Program-made: the position numbers and the translations under genes
Shown here: in pieces, positions 35,484-44,351 of the stretch
Position numbering within the stretch: the stretch's first letter is position 1
How the letters are laid out: every line of letters begins with the position of its first letter
The notes under the pieces: model-generated
Seen by the model: the letters and a program-made list of their open reading frames with translations, nothing else
What the model was told of the DNA's origin: nothing
Database searches by the model: none
Assembly: GCA_033344875.1 (NCBI GenBank)
Contig: JAWPMO010000001.1
Location: 3,435,595-3,499,594, forward strand
From: Ilumatobacteraceae bacterium
Lineage (GTDB): Bacteria > Actinomycetota > Acidimicrobiia > Acidimicrobiales > Ilumatobacteraceae
Direction: 5' to 3'
Length of the DNA: 64,000 nt

Positions 35484-36938
35484 TCACATGGTCGCGATGA
35501 CCTTGGCGGCCTCCGCCTCGACAGCGGTCCCTTCGAAGAACTTCGGGTTGGATGAGGCGTGGAGTTTGATCGCGTTCTCGAACATGAACTCGCGGAACTG
35601 ATCGCCCGTCACGAGACCGTGTTCGACCAGTTCATAGGCCTCCTCGACCGGTTCGGTCATGTCCGGCACGTCCCAGTGAGAGATGTCCGAACCGAACAGC
35701 GGCTGGAGCTTGGCGCCCAACGGGTTGACGTCATCGCGAAACGCCCAGGCGATGAGCGGGTCGTCGGCCTCACAACCGAAGAAGAAGCGCGGCACGAACT
35801 TGTCCCGAAGGTCTTCCGGCTTGGAGATGTGAGCCGGCTCGAACTCGTCCAGCATCACCGGCCGGGCGGCGGGCCGAGAGAAGAAGGCTCTGATCTCGGC
35901 GGCCTTGTCGTGCATCTCCTGGTCGCCGTACTTGTCCACATAGTTCATGAGGGCATCGACGTCGAGGGTGTCGGGGTCGAGCTGACCGATCTGGCCGGCG
36001 TTGCGCTTCTCCCAGTGGCCGAGCATGTCGCTGTACAGGCTGCACGCCCACCCGACTCCGCCTTCGAGAAAGCCCACTCTGAGCTCGGGGAAACGGTGCG
36101 TGACGCCACCCATGAACAACGACTTGCAGAGCGATTCGTGCATCGCGGCGAGGCCACCGACGTGGTTGTACACGTAGTTCGAGATCGACCGGGTGACCCG
36201 GTGGGCCTGCAGCGAACTGTGTGAAACGGGGCTGATGCCGTGATGCACACAGGCCCGCCAGAACGGGTCGTAGTCGTACTCGCTGTCGATACCGAAGGTG
36301 TCGAGCCGGTACGCGATGGTGTCGAGGCTCGGATCCGCGGCGTGAACTGCTGGGATCGGGCGTTTCACCGAACCGGCGATGACCGCGGTCTTGAAGCCGA
36401 GGCCGACCGCGTGCTCGAGTCCGGCGACCGCGATGTCCGGGGTGCTCATCGGCACGAGCGCTCCGACCGTCATCCGGTCGCGATACGGGGCGAAGGTCCG
36501 GGCGTGCATTTCGTTGACCGCCTGGCAGACGATCGCGGCCAGTTCTGCATTGAGCAAGTCGAGGAACGACAAGCTCATCGAGGGGTAGATGAGGGCGTAG
36601 TCGAGACCGAACTCATCGAGCCGCTCGTTCAGGAGCGAGGGGAGGTGCATGCTCGCCCGGTCGTAGGTGTTCTCGCATTGCCAGCCCCACCAGGACGGCA
36701 TCGCTCTCCAACGTTCGCGGATGGACGGGTCCTGTCGGTCGGCGAGGTTCACCGCCGTGTCGATCGGAGCAGCGGCACCGGCGAGGTAGAGATCCCGGAG
36801 TTCGGTCCCTCCGTGTTCTTCGACGTAGGTGACGATCTGGTCGTGGAGGATCGGACCGATCTCGACGAAATGGCCGTCGGCGTCGATGATCGGGTGGCCG
36901 AGCCGACGCCGGATCTCGGCGGCGCTGGTAGAGCTCAT
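35484..36938 (-). CDS. Amidohydrolase family 2 protein (long form)
   Basis: A 484-residue protein, the longest of the four amidohydrolases here. The N-terminal metal site is PIIDADGHFVEIGP (DxH), a central histidine is in ISPVSHSSLQAHRV (about 242-250), FLEGGVGWACSLYSDMLGHWEKRN (about 285-310) is the family's acidic core, and FGSDISHWDVPDM (about 427) carries the final aspartate. It is transcribed alone from a region with an inverted repeat (TCTTA-N4-TAAGA). Amidohydrolases of this size appear in degradation of aromatic or heterocyclic acids; substrate unknown. Confidence 0.88.
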   Translation of the reverse strand: MSSTSAAEIRRRLGHPIIDADGHFVEIGPILHDQIVTYVEEHGGTELRDLYLAGAAAPIDTAVNLADRQDPSIRERWRAMPSWWGWQCENTYDRASMHLPSLLNERLDEFGLDYALIYPSMSLSFLDLLNAELAAIVCQAVNEMHARTFAPYRDRMTVGALVPMSTPDIAVAGLEHAVGLGFKTAVIAGSVKRPIPAVHAADPSLDTIAYRLDTFGIDSEYDYDPFWRACVHHGISPVSHSSLQAHRVTRSISNYVYNHVGGLAAMHESLCKSLFMGGVTHRFPELRVGFLEGGVGWACSLYSDMLGHWEKRNAGQIGQLDPDTLDVDALMNYVDKYGDQEMHDKAAEIRAFFSRPAARPVMLDEFEPAHISKPEDLRDKFVPRFFFGCEADDPLIAWAFRDDVNPLGAKLQPLFGSDISHWDVPDMTEPVEEAYELVEHGLVTGDQFREFMFENAIKLHASSNPKFFEGTAVEAEAAKVIATM

Positions 36939-36978
36939 GTTTCCCCATTCCCCTTCGTGGATGTGCTTATCTTCTGAA

Positions 36979-36992
36979 TCTTAGCAATAAGA
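36979..36992. promoter_or_regulatory. Inverted repeat TCTTA-GCAA-TAAGA upstream of amidohydrolase
   Basis: The palindrome lies about 40 bases before the start of the minus-strand amidohydrolase gene, inside a short AT-rich island (36966-36992). It resembles the other operator-like islands of the cluster in placement, though its core differs. Confidence 0.4.
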
Positions 36993-37053
36993 GAAGAGGT
37001 GGTCGAATTGATCACCGAGCGCCTGCGCGAACCACCCACGGGCAAGCCTGAGC

Positions 37054-37089
37054 GACGCACGACCACCCGCGGACGCACGACCACCCGCG
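37054..37089. repeat. Perfect 18-bp tandem duplication
   Basis: GACGCACGACCACCCGCG occurs twice head to tail. It is in non-coding DNA and may simply reflect slippage. Confidence 0.8.
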
Positions 37090-37267
37090 CAGCACGTGCC
37101 GGGCCGCTCGACCCCTCGGGGCGCTCCCGGCTGCCTGGTCACCGTCGGCCGTGGAAGCCGAGCGCCGTGCCGGCTGGTGGGTGCCGTCGCGTCGACGTCC
37201 GACGGTTTCGTCGCGGTCGGTCACCGCCGGAGCGGACCGACCGGTGCGACGGACGGGTGGGCGGCGA

Positions 37268-38050
37268 CTACTTCAAGCTGTCGGCGTCGATCGGCCTGTC
37301 GCCGTCGCTGGACGCGTAGAAGATCGACTCCTCGAGGTGTTGGCGGGCCAGTTTTTCCACGGCATCGGCCTTCCCCTGTTCGATGAGATCGATCATCTTG
37401 GCGTGGACCTTGAGCGAGGTCGAGCGGACCGGAGGCTGCGGGAAGTCGCCGTCCGAGGCGCGTTTGCGCGCCCACTGCCGTTCGTGGGACGTCCAGAGCG
37501 ATTCGAGCGCGCCCACGAGCTGGATCATCGTCTCGTTGCCGCAATGCGCCACCATCTCTTCGTGGAAATCGCGCATCGCATCAGTGAACCCGACGGGATC
37601 TGTGTCGCGAAGAGCGATCGCCGCCTCATGCCGTTCGCGCAGGCGGGGCACGACCGTTTCCGCTCGATCGTCGCGCATCGCACAGAGCGAGCTGCACAGG
37701 GGCTCGATGTACTTGAGGGCCGCGCCGAGGTCTCGGAGCTTCACGTGCTTGGCCTGGAGCACCAATCCCAGCATGTACGCGGCACTCCCGCTCCGGGGCA
37801 CATGCACGACGGCGCCGCCGGTGTTGCCGCGCAGCACGGTGATGAGGCCTTCGGTCTCGAGAATCCGCAGCGCTTCTCGCACCGACGGCTTCGAGACGTT
37901 GAACTCGTCGATCAGTTCTTCCTGCTTGGGAAGCGTCGAGTTGTCGGGGAGCTCGCCCGAGATGATCCGCTTGCGCAGTACATCTGCGACCATCTCGGCG
38001 ATCCGGGGCTGGCGGAGCTGAGCCCGGACATCCGGGCTGGAGTTGGTCAC
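37268..38050 (-). CDS. GntR regulator, FadR/FCD type (paralogue 2)
   Basis: A 260-residue protein, the same length as the regulator at 21416 and alignable end to end. Its DNA-binding part shares the blocks LPKQE, VSKPSVREALR and LETEGLI, then RGNTGGAVVH. The FCD domain keeps MRDFHEEMVAHCGNETM and HAKMIDLIEQGK. So both should recognise the same or overlapping DNA sites but may respond to different ligands. Its own promoter region contains TAGCA-ATGA-TGCTA, which includes GCAATGAT, suggesting autoregulation. Confidence 0.93.
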   Translation of the reverse strand: MTNSSPDVRAQLRQPRIAEMVADVLRKRIISGELPDNSTLPKQEELIDEFNVSKPSVREALRILETEGLITVLRGNTGGAVVHVPRSGSAAYMLGLVLQAKHVKLRDLGAALKYIEPLCSSLCAMRDDRAETVVPRLRERHEAAIALRDTDPVGFTDAMRDFHEEMVAHCGNETMIQLVGALESLWTSHERQWARKRASDGDFPQPPVRSTSLKVHAKMIDLIEQGKADAVEKLARQHLEESIFYASSDGDRPIDADSLK

Positions 38051-38105
38051 TGCGACGTCATCCTCGTGTGACGTGCCGAAGGGCTCCGGAGCGAAGTTGA
38101 ACTCA

Positions 38106-38119
38106 TAGCAATGATGCTA
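38106..38119. promoter_or_regulatory. Operator-like palindrome TAGCA-ATGA-TGCTA
   Basis: It lies 56 bases upstream of the GntR start on the minus strand and contains the recurrent half-site GCAATGAT (38108-38115). Probable autoregulatory site. Confidence 0.55.
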
Positions 38120-38226
38120 CCGCGTCGCTCGCGATGGGGTTGAGATGCCCATCCACTCGAACGTCCGCTGGGTCGACGCCGTGGATTCGACCCGGTGCTG
38201 GCCCTCGACTCGACACTTGTCCGCGA

Positions 38227-38246
38227 CTAACATATAGATGATTTCA
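38227..38246 (+). promoter_or_regulatory. AT-rich promoter island with CTAACATAT and ATGATTTCA
   Basis: CTAACATAT followed by ATGATTTCA precedes the NTF2-like gene. The same two blocks, 11 bases further apart, precede the Liv-type binding-protein gene at 59352, so the two promoters appear to share control. Confidence 0.5.
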
Positions 38247-38269
38247 TTTATTGGGGTGCCAGGGAGGTC

Positions 38270-38833
38270 ATGATGATGTTGGATCGGATGCTGAGCGCGA
38301 GGCGCGTCGAGGAGCGGATCGATGGAACGACGAACGAGCGACACCGCAAGATGTTGCAGGTCCTGCATGCCCACCTGATCGCCGAAGCCGACCTCAATCT
38401 CGACGGACTCATGGCGACCCTCGTGGACGAACCGGAGTACCACCTGTGGGGGAGCGGTCGGGACACGGGTCCCAAAGGACGGGATGCCGTCGCTCGCTAC
38501 TACACCGACCTGGTCGCGGCACGGCGGGGCGTTCTCGAGTACGACATCGAGCGGATCGTCGTCGACGATGACACCATCGTCACCGAGGGTTTCATTCGCG
38601 CGTACCAGCACGGACCGGTCGCCGCCGAGTTCGGCTACGCGGTCCCCGAACTGGATGCGCACTACATCGTGCGCTATCGGGCTCTGGTCCTGTGGCCGTT
38701 CGACGACGATGGCCGCCTCCTCGGCGAAGACGGTTACGGCGGCGTCGATCAGACCGACTTCGTGCGCGTCGAGACGGCCGACCTGTCCGATGAGTACCGG
38801 TCGCTGTTTCCAGAGCTCGATGGGGTCAGTTGA
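38270..38833 (+). CDS. NTF2/SnoaL-like protein
   Basis: A 187-residue protein with the cone-shaped NTF2 fold pattern: helical start (LHAHLIAEADLNLDGLMATLVDEPEYHLWG), then GRDAVARYYTDLVAARRGVLEYDIERIVVDDDTIVTEG and a strand-rich end with VLWPFDDDGRLLGEDGY. Such proteins are often small isomerases, hydrolases or accessory subunits for polar ring compounds. GGGAGG lies a few bases before the ATG triplet cluster, so the exact first methionine is uncertain by one or two codons. It is alone between two divergent blocks. Confidence 0.75.
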   Translation: MMMLDRMLSARRVEERIDGTTNERHRKMLQVLHAHLIAEADLNLDGLMATLVDEPEYHLWGSGRDTGPKGRDAVARYYTDLVAARRGVLEYDIERIVVDDDTIVTEGFIRAYQHGPVAAEFGYAVPELDAHYIVRYRALVLWPFDDDGRLLGEDGYGGVDQTDFVRVETADLSDEYRSLFPELDGVS

Positions 38834-39003
38834 GGTGAGCGCGGGCGCGACCCGAGCGTCCCGACCGTCGGCATGGTCCCGGGTGGGCTGATCCCGGCCG
38901 AGCTCATCGGAGAGGACTGGTTCCCGAAGCGGCCTCGATCAGCTGACCGCCGTCGCGAACGAACACCGCCGTCGACACGTCGAGCGCGCCGGCGCGGCGT
39001 TCG

Positions 39004-40158
39004 TCAGCGGCGGAGGTTCTCGATGATCGTGACGTTCGCCTGGCCTCCGCCCTCGCACATGGTCTGGAGTCCGAACCGCCCACCGGTCCGCTCGAGTTCG
39101 TGGAGCAACGTGGTCATGAGGCGGGCGCCGGTGGCGCCGAGCGGGTGCCCCAACGCGATCGCTCCGCCGTTGACGTTGACCCGCTCGTGGTCGAAACCGG
39201 TCTCGGCCAGCCACGCGAGGACGACCGGGGCGAAGGCCTCGTTGATCTCGACCAGATCGATGTCGTCCGGTGTCAGCCCGGTCCGCTCGAGCGCTCGCTT
39301 CGTCGCAGGGATCGGTGCGGACAACATCATGATCGGATCGTCTGCCATCACGGAGAGGTGATGGATGCGCGCCCGAGGTTCGAGGCCATACCGTTCGACT
39401 GCTCGCTCACCCGCGATCAGCAGGGCTGCGGATGCATCCGAGATCTGGCTCGACGTCGCGGCCGTGATGCGGCCGCCCTCGACGAGGGTACGCAGTGAGC
39501 GGATGCGTTCGATGTCGGGCTCTCGTGGGCCCTCGTCGTCCGACACCCCTGCGATCGGCGCGATCTCGGCCTCGAATCGGCCGGATGACCGTGCGTCGAT
39601 GGCCCGGCGGTGTGACTCGACAGCGAAGTCCTCCATCTGCCGGCGGCTGATCTCCCAGCGGTCCGCCATCATCTCGGCGCCGGTGAACTGGCTCACGTCG
39701 CCACTGCCGTATCGAGTGGTCCAGCCGGTCGACCCGGTGAACGGGTCGTCGAAGCCGAGCGCCTGGCCGGCGGTCATCGCGGCAGAGATCGGAATCATCG
39801 ACATGTTCTGGACACCGCCGGCGACGACCAGTTCCATCGTGCCGCTCATCACCGCCTGCGAGGCGAAGTGGACCGCCTGCTGTGCCGAACCGCACTGGCG
39901 GTCGACCGTCGTTCCCGGGACGTGATCGGGCAGTCCGGCCGCCAGCCAGGCGGTCCGTGCGATACATCCGGCCTGTGGCCCGATCGAGTCGACATTGCCC
40001 AGGATCACGTCATCGACGGTTCCCGGATCGATCCCCGTACGATCGATGAGCGCCGCGATGGAATGACCGCCGAGATCTGCCGGGTGGATCTCGGCGAGTC
40101 CGCCGCCGCGCCGACCGACCGGGGTGCGGACTGCGTCGATGATGTAGGCCTCTGGCAT
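39004..40158 (-). CDS. Thiolase (acetyl-CoA C-acyltransferase)
   Basis: A 384-residue enzyme of the thiolase family. The nucleophilic cysteine is in VDRQCGSAQQAVHFA (about 83), NEAFAPVVLAWL (about 309) is the third conserved block, GGAIALGHPLGATGARL holds the active histidine (about 341), and MCEGGGQANVTII the second cysteine (about 371). It should carry out thiolytic cleavage of a 3-oxoacyl-CoA. The open frame begins at 40188, but MPEAYIIDAVRTP at 40158 is the family start. It shares a promoter region with the acyl-CoA ligase at 40261 that carries two TetR-type palindromes. Confidence 0.94.
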   Translation of the reverse strand: MPEAYIIDAVRTPVGRRGGGLAEIHPADLGGHSIAALIDRTGIDPGTVDDVILGNVDSIGPQAGCIARTAWLAAGLPDHVPGTTVDRQCGSAQQAVHFASQAVMSGTMELVVAGGVQNMSMIPISAAMTAGQALGFDDPFTGSTGWTTRYGSGDVSQFTGAEMMADRWEISRRQMEDFAVESHRRAIDARSSGRFEAEIAPIAGVSDDEGPREPDIERIRSLRTLVEGGRITAATSSQISDASAALLIAGERAVERYGLEPRARIHHLSVMADDPIMMLSAPIPATKRALERTGLTPDDIDLVEINEAFAPVVLAWLAETGFDHERVNVNGGAIALGHPLGATGARLMTTLLHELERTGGRFGLQTMCEGGGQANVTIIENLRR

Positions 40159-40189
40159 GTCGCCGAGCGTACTGTTCCCTCGCGACAAA

Positions 40190-40238
40190 CCTGATGCCGC
40201 GTCAGATTCGCCTCATTCCGTTCTGACGGGCGGTCAGA
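40190..40238. promoter_or_regulatory. Two TetR-type operators between thiolase and acyl-CoA ligase
   Basis: TCTGAC-GGGCG-GTCAGA (40222-40238) is a perfect palindrome with a 5-base spacer. A second, weaker copy (CCTGAT-GCCGC-GTCAGA) lies at 40190-40206, 32 bases away centre to centre. Both lie in the gap between divergent genes. Similar sites precede 44352 and 50472. The TetR gene at 42797, in the ligase operon, is the likely binder. Confidence 0.65.
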
Positions 40239-40260
40239 TCGCGATGTTAGAGTCGCCACC

Positions 40261-41850
40261 ATGCGGCCAGATCTGGAGTTCGGCACGGTCGGCCGCATGG
40301 TGCGAGCCGCCCGAATTCGGTTCGGTGACCTCGAAGCCGTGGTGGACGACGCCCAGCGGTGGACCTTCGCCCACCTCGCCGATCGGATCGACGAGGCGGC
40401 AGGTGCCGCCGTCTCGGCCGGGATCGAGCGAGGCGACAGCGTCGCGATCTGGGCGCCGAACAGTCGAGAATGGATCGTCTCCGCTCTCGGGTGCGTCTCG
40501 ATCGGAGCTTCGCTCGTGCCGGTCAACACCCGGTTCCGAGGTGCCGAAGCCGCCGAGATCATCGACCGGAGTGGCGCTCGGTTGTTGTTCACGGTCACCG
40601 GCTTCCTCGGCAACGACTATGTCGCCGAACTGAGGGGTGCGGGCCGCGAACTCGACAGGCTCGAGCGAATCGTGGTCATGAACGGTCACGCGCCGTCCGG
40701 CACCTCCACGTGGTCCGACTTCCTCGCCGAGAGCAGCTCGGTGTCGACGCGCCTCCTCGACGAGCGGATGGAGTCGGTCGAGCCGGACGACGTTTCCGAC
40801 GTGCTCTTCACGTCGGGGACGACCGGTCGACCGAAGGGTGTGATGACCACGCACGCGCAGAACCTGCGGGTCTTCCAGGCATGGGCGGACACGGTCGGGC
40901 TCGAGCGGGGCGATCGCTACCTGATGGTGAACCCGTACTTTCATTCGTTCGGCTACAAGGCCGGCATCCTCGCCTGCATGCTCCAAGGGGCCACCATGTT
41001 CCCCGAGCCCGTGTTCGACGTCGAGCGCGTCTTCGAGCGAATCGAATCGGAGTCGATCACCGTGCTCCCGGGAGCGCCGACGATCCACCTGTCGATGCTC
41101 GACCACCCGGACCGCGATGTTCACCGACTGTCGTCGTTGCGGCTCGCGGTGACCGGCGCGGCGAACATCCCCGTCGAGCTGATCCGACGGATGCGGTCGG
41201 AGATGTCGTACGACACCGTCGTCTCGGCGTACGGTCTCACCGAGGCGACGGGAACCGTGAGCATCTGTCGACCCGATGACGATGCCGAGACGATCGCGAC
41301 CACGTCGGGTCGCGCAATTCCCGACACCGAGGTGTCGGTCGTCGACGAGGCGGGTCGTGAGGTGCCGCGCGGCGAACCGGGTGAGGTCGTCTGTCGCGGC
41401 TACCACGTGATGATCGGCTACCTCGATGATCCGGAGGCGACTGCCCAAGCGATCGATGAGAACGGTTGGCTGCACACCGGCGACATCGGCACCATGGACG
41501 ATCGGGGCTACCTGTCGATCACCGATCGGAAAAAGGACATGTTCATCGTGGGCGGATTCAACGTCTATCCGGCCGAGGTCGAGAACGGTCTGCTCGCCCA
41601 CCCGGATATCGCAAACGCCGCTGTGGTCGGTGTGCCCGACCGGCGCCTCGGCGAGGTCGGAAACGCCTACGTCGTCCCGAGGGCGGGAGCGCTCCTCGAG
41701 GCGACCGAGTTGACCGAGTGGTGCCGGACGCGAATGGCGAACTTCAAGGTGCCGCGGGCATTCCACGTCGTGGAGTCGCTCCCGACGAATGCGAGCGGCA
41801 AGGTGCTCAAGTACGAACTCCGCGCTGTTGCGAGCGGAGCCAGCGGATGA
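40261..41850 (+). CDS. AMP-forming acyl-CoA ligase
   Basis: A 529-residue adenylate-forming enzyme. The P-loop-like motif reads TSGTTGRPKGVMTTH (about 183-197), A5 YGLTEATGTVSI (about 322), A7 LHTGDIGTMDDRGYLSITDRKKD (about 402-425), and the A10 lysine is in NASGKVLKYEL (about 510). It should activate a carboxylic acid, likely a medium-chain or branched acid, to its CoA ester. It leads an operon with an SDR and a TetR gene, and faces thiolase across two TetR-type operators. A 543-codon antisense frame covers it and is rejected. Confidence 0.94.
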   Translation: MRPDLEFGTVGRMVRAARIRFGDLEAVVDDAQRWTFAHLADRIDEAAGAAVSAGIERGDSVAIWAPNSREWIVSALGCVSIGASLVPVNTRFRGAEAAEIIDRSGARLLFTVTGFLGNDYVAELRGAGRELDRLERIVVMNGHAPSGTSTWSDFLAESSSVSTRLLDERMESVEPDDVSDVLFTSGTTGRPKGVMTTHAQNLRVFQAWADTVGLERGDRYLMVNPYFHSFGYKAGILACMLQGATMFPEPVFDVERVFERIESESITVLPGAPTIHLSMLDHPDRDVHRLSSLRLAVTGAANIPVELIRRMRSEMSYDTVVSAYGLTEATGTVSICRPDDDAETIATTSGRAIPDTEVSVVDEAGREVPRGEPGEVVCRGYHVMIGYLDDPEATAQAIDENGWLHTGDIGTMDDRGYLSITDRKKDMFIVGGFNVYPAEVENGLLAHPDIANAAVVGVPDRRLGEVGNAYVVPRAGALLEATELTEWCRTRMANFKVPRAFHVVESLPTNASGKVLKYELRAVASGASG

Positions 41851-41884
41851 TCGAGCGTCACGCAACTCCAGGAAGGAAGTAGGA

Positions 41885-42784
41885 ATGGGAATCTGCGACG
41901 ATCGGGTCGTGATCGTGACCGGTGCCGGCCGGGGGCTCGGTCGAGCTCATGCGTTGACGTTCGCCGAGGCGGGCGCACGGGTCGTGGTGAACGACATCGG
42001 TGCCAGCCTGACGGGTGAGGGGCGTGACCGGTCTCCCGCGGCGGACGTCGTCGATCAGATCGAGGCCGCCGGCGGTGAAGCGATCGTCAGCGGCCACGAC
42101 GTCAGCGACTGGGACGAGGCGGGCGCGCTCGTGCAGCAGGCTCTCGACCGATGGGGTCGTCTCGACACACTGGTCTGCAATGCAGGCATCGTCCGCGACC
42201 GGATGCTCGTCAACATGAGCGTCGACGAGTGGGACGCGGTGATGCGCGTCCACCTGCGCGGCACGTTCTGCCCGGTGCGGCATGCGATCGATCACTGGCG
42301 TCGCGAGTCGAAGGCCGGCAACGACCCCATGGCCCGAATCGTCACCACGTCGTCGGGAGCGGGACTCTTCGGCAGCGTGTCACAGGCCAACTACTCGGCG
42401 GCGAAAGCCGGGATCGCCACGTTCACGGTGTGTGCCGCCGCTGAACTCCACCGGTACGGCATTCTCGTGAACGGGATCGCGCCGTCCGCGAGGAGTCGGA
42501 TGACGGAAACGGCGTTCGCGGACATGATGCGCCGTCCCGACGCCGGTTTCGACGCGATGGATCCGGCCAACACCAGTCCGGCGGTCGTCTGGTTGGGCTC
42601 CGGGAGGTGCGACGTCACTGGTCGAATCTTCGAAGTCGCCGGCGGTGAGATCTCCGTGGTCGACGGATGGCAGCACGGGAACCCGGTCGACCGGGGACGG
42701 CGATTGACGCCCGAGGAGATCGGCCCGATCGTGACCGGCTTGATCGATGACGCCCCCGATCCGGCGCCGGTCTACGGTGGATGA
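41885..42784 (+). CDS. SDR-family dehydrogenase
   Basis: A 299-residue short-chain dehydrogenase. The cofactor loop is TGAGRGLGRAHAL (about 13-25), CNAGIVRDR lies near 97, and the catalytic serine and tyrosine-lysine occur in TTSSGAGLFGSVSQANYSAAKAG (about 155-177). The sequence style (NDIGASLTGEG, MLVNMSVDEWDAVM) resembles 3-hydroxyacyl-CoA dehydrogenase domains of peroxisomal multifunctional enzymes. AGGAAGTAGGA immediately precedes the ATG; the longer frame is rejected. It probably oxidises a 3-hydroxyacyl-CoA to the thiolase substrate. Confidence 0.92.
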   Translation: MGICDDRVVIVTGAGRGLGRAHALTFAEAGARVVVNDIGASLTGEGRDRSPAADVVDQIEAAGGEAIVSGHDVSDWDEAGALVQQALDRWGRLDTLVCNAGIVRDRMLVNMSVDEWDAVMRVHLRGTFCPVRHAIDHWRRESKAGNDPMARIVTTSSGAGLFGSVSQANYSAAKAGIATFTVCAAAELHRYGILVNGIAPSARSRMTETAFADMMRRPDAGFDAMDPANTSPAVVWLGSGRCDVTGRIFEVAGGEISVVDGWQHGNPVDRGRRLTPEEIGPIVTGLIDDAPDPAPVYGG

Positions 42785-42796
42785 GCAACGGGTCAG

Positions 42797-43444
42797 GTGA
42801 GCGCGGTGCCGAGCGACCCGCTGCGACCAGGTGATCAGGCCGTCGACGGTCGTGCGATCGGGCGACGGGCACAGATCACCCGACGTCGCCTCCTCGACGA
42901 AACGGCGCGACTCCTCGAACTGCACGGCGTGGTCGATCTCAAGGTCGTCGAGGTGAGCCGGGCCGCGGGAACGTCGTCGGCGACCTTCTACCAGTACTTC
43001 ACCGACATGGATGACGCCATTTTGGCCCTCGCCGCCGAGGCGGGGGAACGGGAACGAGCGCTGCTCGAGTTCGTCACCGAGGCGTGGGTGGGCGCCGACG
43101 GTCGTGACCTCGTGCGCGACTTCATCGACAGGTACCACCATTTCTGGAGCGAGTACCGCGGCGTCCTGCGAGTCCGCAATCTGAAAGCTGAGGAGGGTGA
43201 CCCGCGATATCAGCGGATTCGAAGCCGGTCGAGCATCCCGATGGCCGAAGCGTTGGGCGCGTTGGTGCACCGCGATGGCGAGTTCTCCGGTCTCGTCCCG
43301 TTCGCGACGGGCGGGGCGATGCTCGGCATGATCGAGCGGCTGTTCGCGTACGAGGATGTGTTCGCCCGAAAGGGAACCACGCTCGACGATCTGAAGTCCA
43401 CGCTGACCACCATCTTGGTCCGGACCTTGGTCGACGACTCCTAG
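42797..43444 (+). CDS. TetR/AcrR family regulator
   Basis: A 215-residue protein with a TetR DNA-binding domain at about 28-75 (RRRLLDETARLLELHGVVDLKVVEVSRAAGTSSATFYQYFTDMDDAILALA). It is the last gene of the ligase-SDR operon and a strong candidate for binding the TCTGAC-N5-GTCAGA palindromes here and at 44316 and 50439. TetR regulators of acyl-CoA metabolism are usually released by an acyl-CoA. GTG start; the gene converges with the SDR at 43441 with a 4-base overlap. Confidence 0.9.
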   Translation: MSAVPSDPLRPGDQAVDGRAIGRRAQITRRRLLDETARLLELHGVVDLKVVEVSRAAGTSSATFYQYFTDMDDAILALAAEAGERERALLEFVTEAWVGADGRDLVRDFIDRYHHFWSEYRGVLRVRNLKAEEGDPRYQRIRSRSSIPMAEALGALVHRDGEFSGLVPFATGGAMLGMIERLFAYEDVFARKGTTLDDLKSTLTTILVRTLVDDS

Positions 43445-44193
43445 GCGATCGAACCGCCGTCGACGACCAAGACCGCTCCCGTGATCTGGGACGCCTCGTT
43501 CGACGCCAGGAACGCGATACTTGCTGCGATCTCCTCGGGCGTGGACATTCGACCGGTGACGCCGGCGGACCGTCCGAGGAGCACCTCGTTGGCATCTTCG
43601 GGTGGAGCGAACAGCCGCAACAGCGGTGTGTCGACTCCGCCGGGACACACACAGTTCGCGCGCACCCCGGTTTCTCCGATCTCGACGGCGAGCGACTTGG
43701 TGAAGGCCACCATCGCCCCTTTCGACGCGCTGTATGCCGTGAGGTAGGCGCTGCCCCGTAACGCCGCGGCGGAGGCGACGTTGACGATCGAACCCTGCGT
43801 CTCGCCGAGTGCCCCGAGCGCGGCCTGACACGTGGCGAACGAACCCGTGAAGTTGACGGCCATCACCCGTTCCAGTTCGGACCGCGACGTGTCCTGCACC
43901 CGACGGTGGAAGCCGGTTCCGGCGCAGTTCACGAGAGCGTCCAATCGTCCGCCCCACTCGACGGCGGCAGCGATCGATCGTGGCACGGCGTCGGCGTCAG
44001 CGACGTCGCATTCGATCGCGATCGACGAGCCGCCGTTGCGTTCGATGTCGGAGACGGTGCTGCTCCCGCCAAGGTCGGCGACGTCGAGGATCGCGACCCG
44101 GCCCCCTTCTGCGGCGATACGCGTGGCGGTCGCCCGTCCGATGCCAGAGGCACCCCCGGTGACGACGACGCATTGATCGGTGAATCTGGTCAC
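43441..44193 (-). CDS. SDR-family oxidoreductase
   Basis: A 250-residue classical SDR: TGGASGIGRATA (about 12-23), NCAGTGF (about 89), and NVASAAALRGSAYLTAYSASKGA with catalytic Ser, Tyr and Lys (about 138-160). The C-terminus ASQITGAVLVVDGGSIA is typical. GTG at 44193 is chosen because AAGGAG lies 6 bases upstream; the longer in-frame start is rejected. It is transcribed towards the TetR gene and divergently from the 44352 operon, sharing the TetR-type site at 44316. Confidence 0.92.
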   Translation of the reverse strand: MTRFTDQCVVVTGGASGIGRATATRIAAEGGRVAILDVADLGGSSTVSDIERNGGSSIAIECDVADADAVPRSIAAAVEWGGRLDALVNCAGTGFHRRVQDTSRSELERVMAVNFTGSFATCQAALGALGETQGSIVNVASAAALRGSAYLTAYSASKGAMVAFTKSLAVEIGETGVRANCVCPGGVDTPLLRLFAPPEDANEVLLGRSAGVTGRMSTPEEIAASIAFLASNEASQITGAVLVVDGGSIA

Positions 44194-44315
44194 GATGCTC
44201 CTTCGGTCTGCGTCCGGCGCACACGCCGAACCCATCGCATGCTCGCGCGGGCGTTTCGCTGTGCTCGAATTCCGTGTGCCGGCTGGACTTGCATCCGGTC
44301 CCGCCGCTTGGCGAA

Positions 44316-44332
44316 ACTGGCGCGGCGTCAGA
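44316..44332. promoter_or_regulatory. TetR-type operator (imperfect)
   Basis: ACTGGC-GCGGC-GTCAGA keeps the right arm and the 5-base spacer of the perfect site at 40222; the left arm matches 4 of 6. It lies 20 bases before the ATG at 44352. Confidence 0.5.
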
Positions 44333-44351
44333 TTCGACAAGGGGGCACAAC

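Larger units (their letters stand above)
36939..37267. other. Gene-free region between amidohydrolase promoter and GntR gene
   Basis: About 330 bases with no supported gene. The first 55 bases hold the amidohydrolase promoter with an AT-rich inverted repeat; the rest is GC-rich and includes an 18-base tandem duplication at 37054-37089. Frames open on both strands here are arginine-rich and look non-coding. Confidence 0.45.

Noticed and set aside
37054-37089. 18-bp tandem duplication considered as an attachment site or iteron
   Set aside because: Only two copies, no integrase or replication gene nearby; more likely simple slippage.
40234-41865. 543-codon minus-strand frame opposite the acyl-CoA ligase
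   Set aside because: It mirrors the ligase gene, lacks any recognisable motif and reflects high third-position GC of the real gene.
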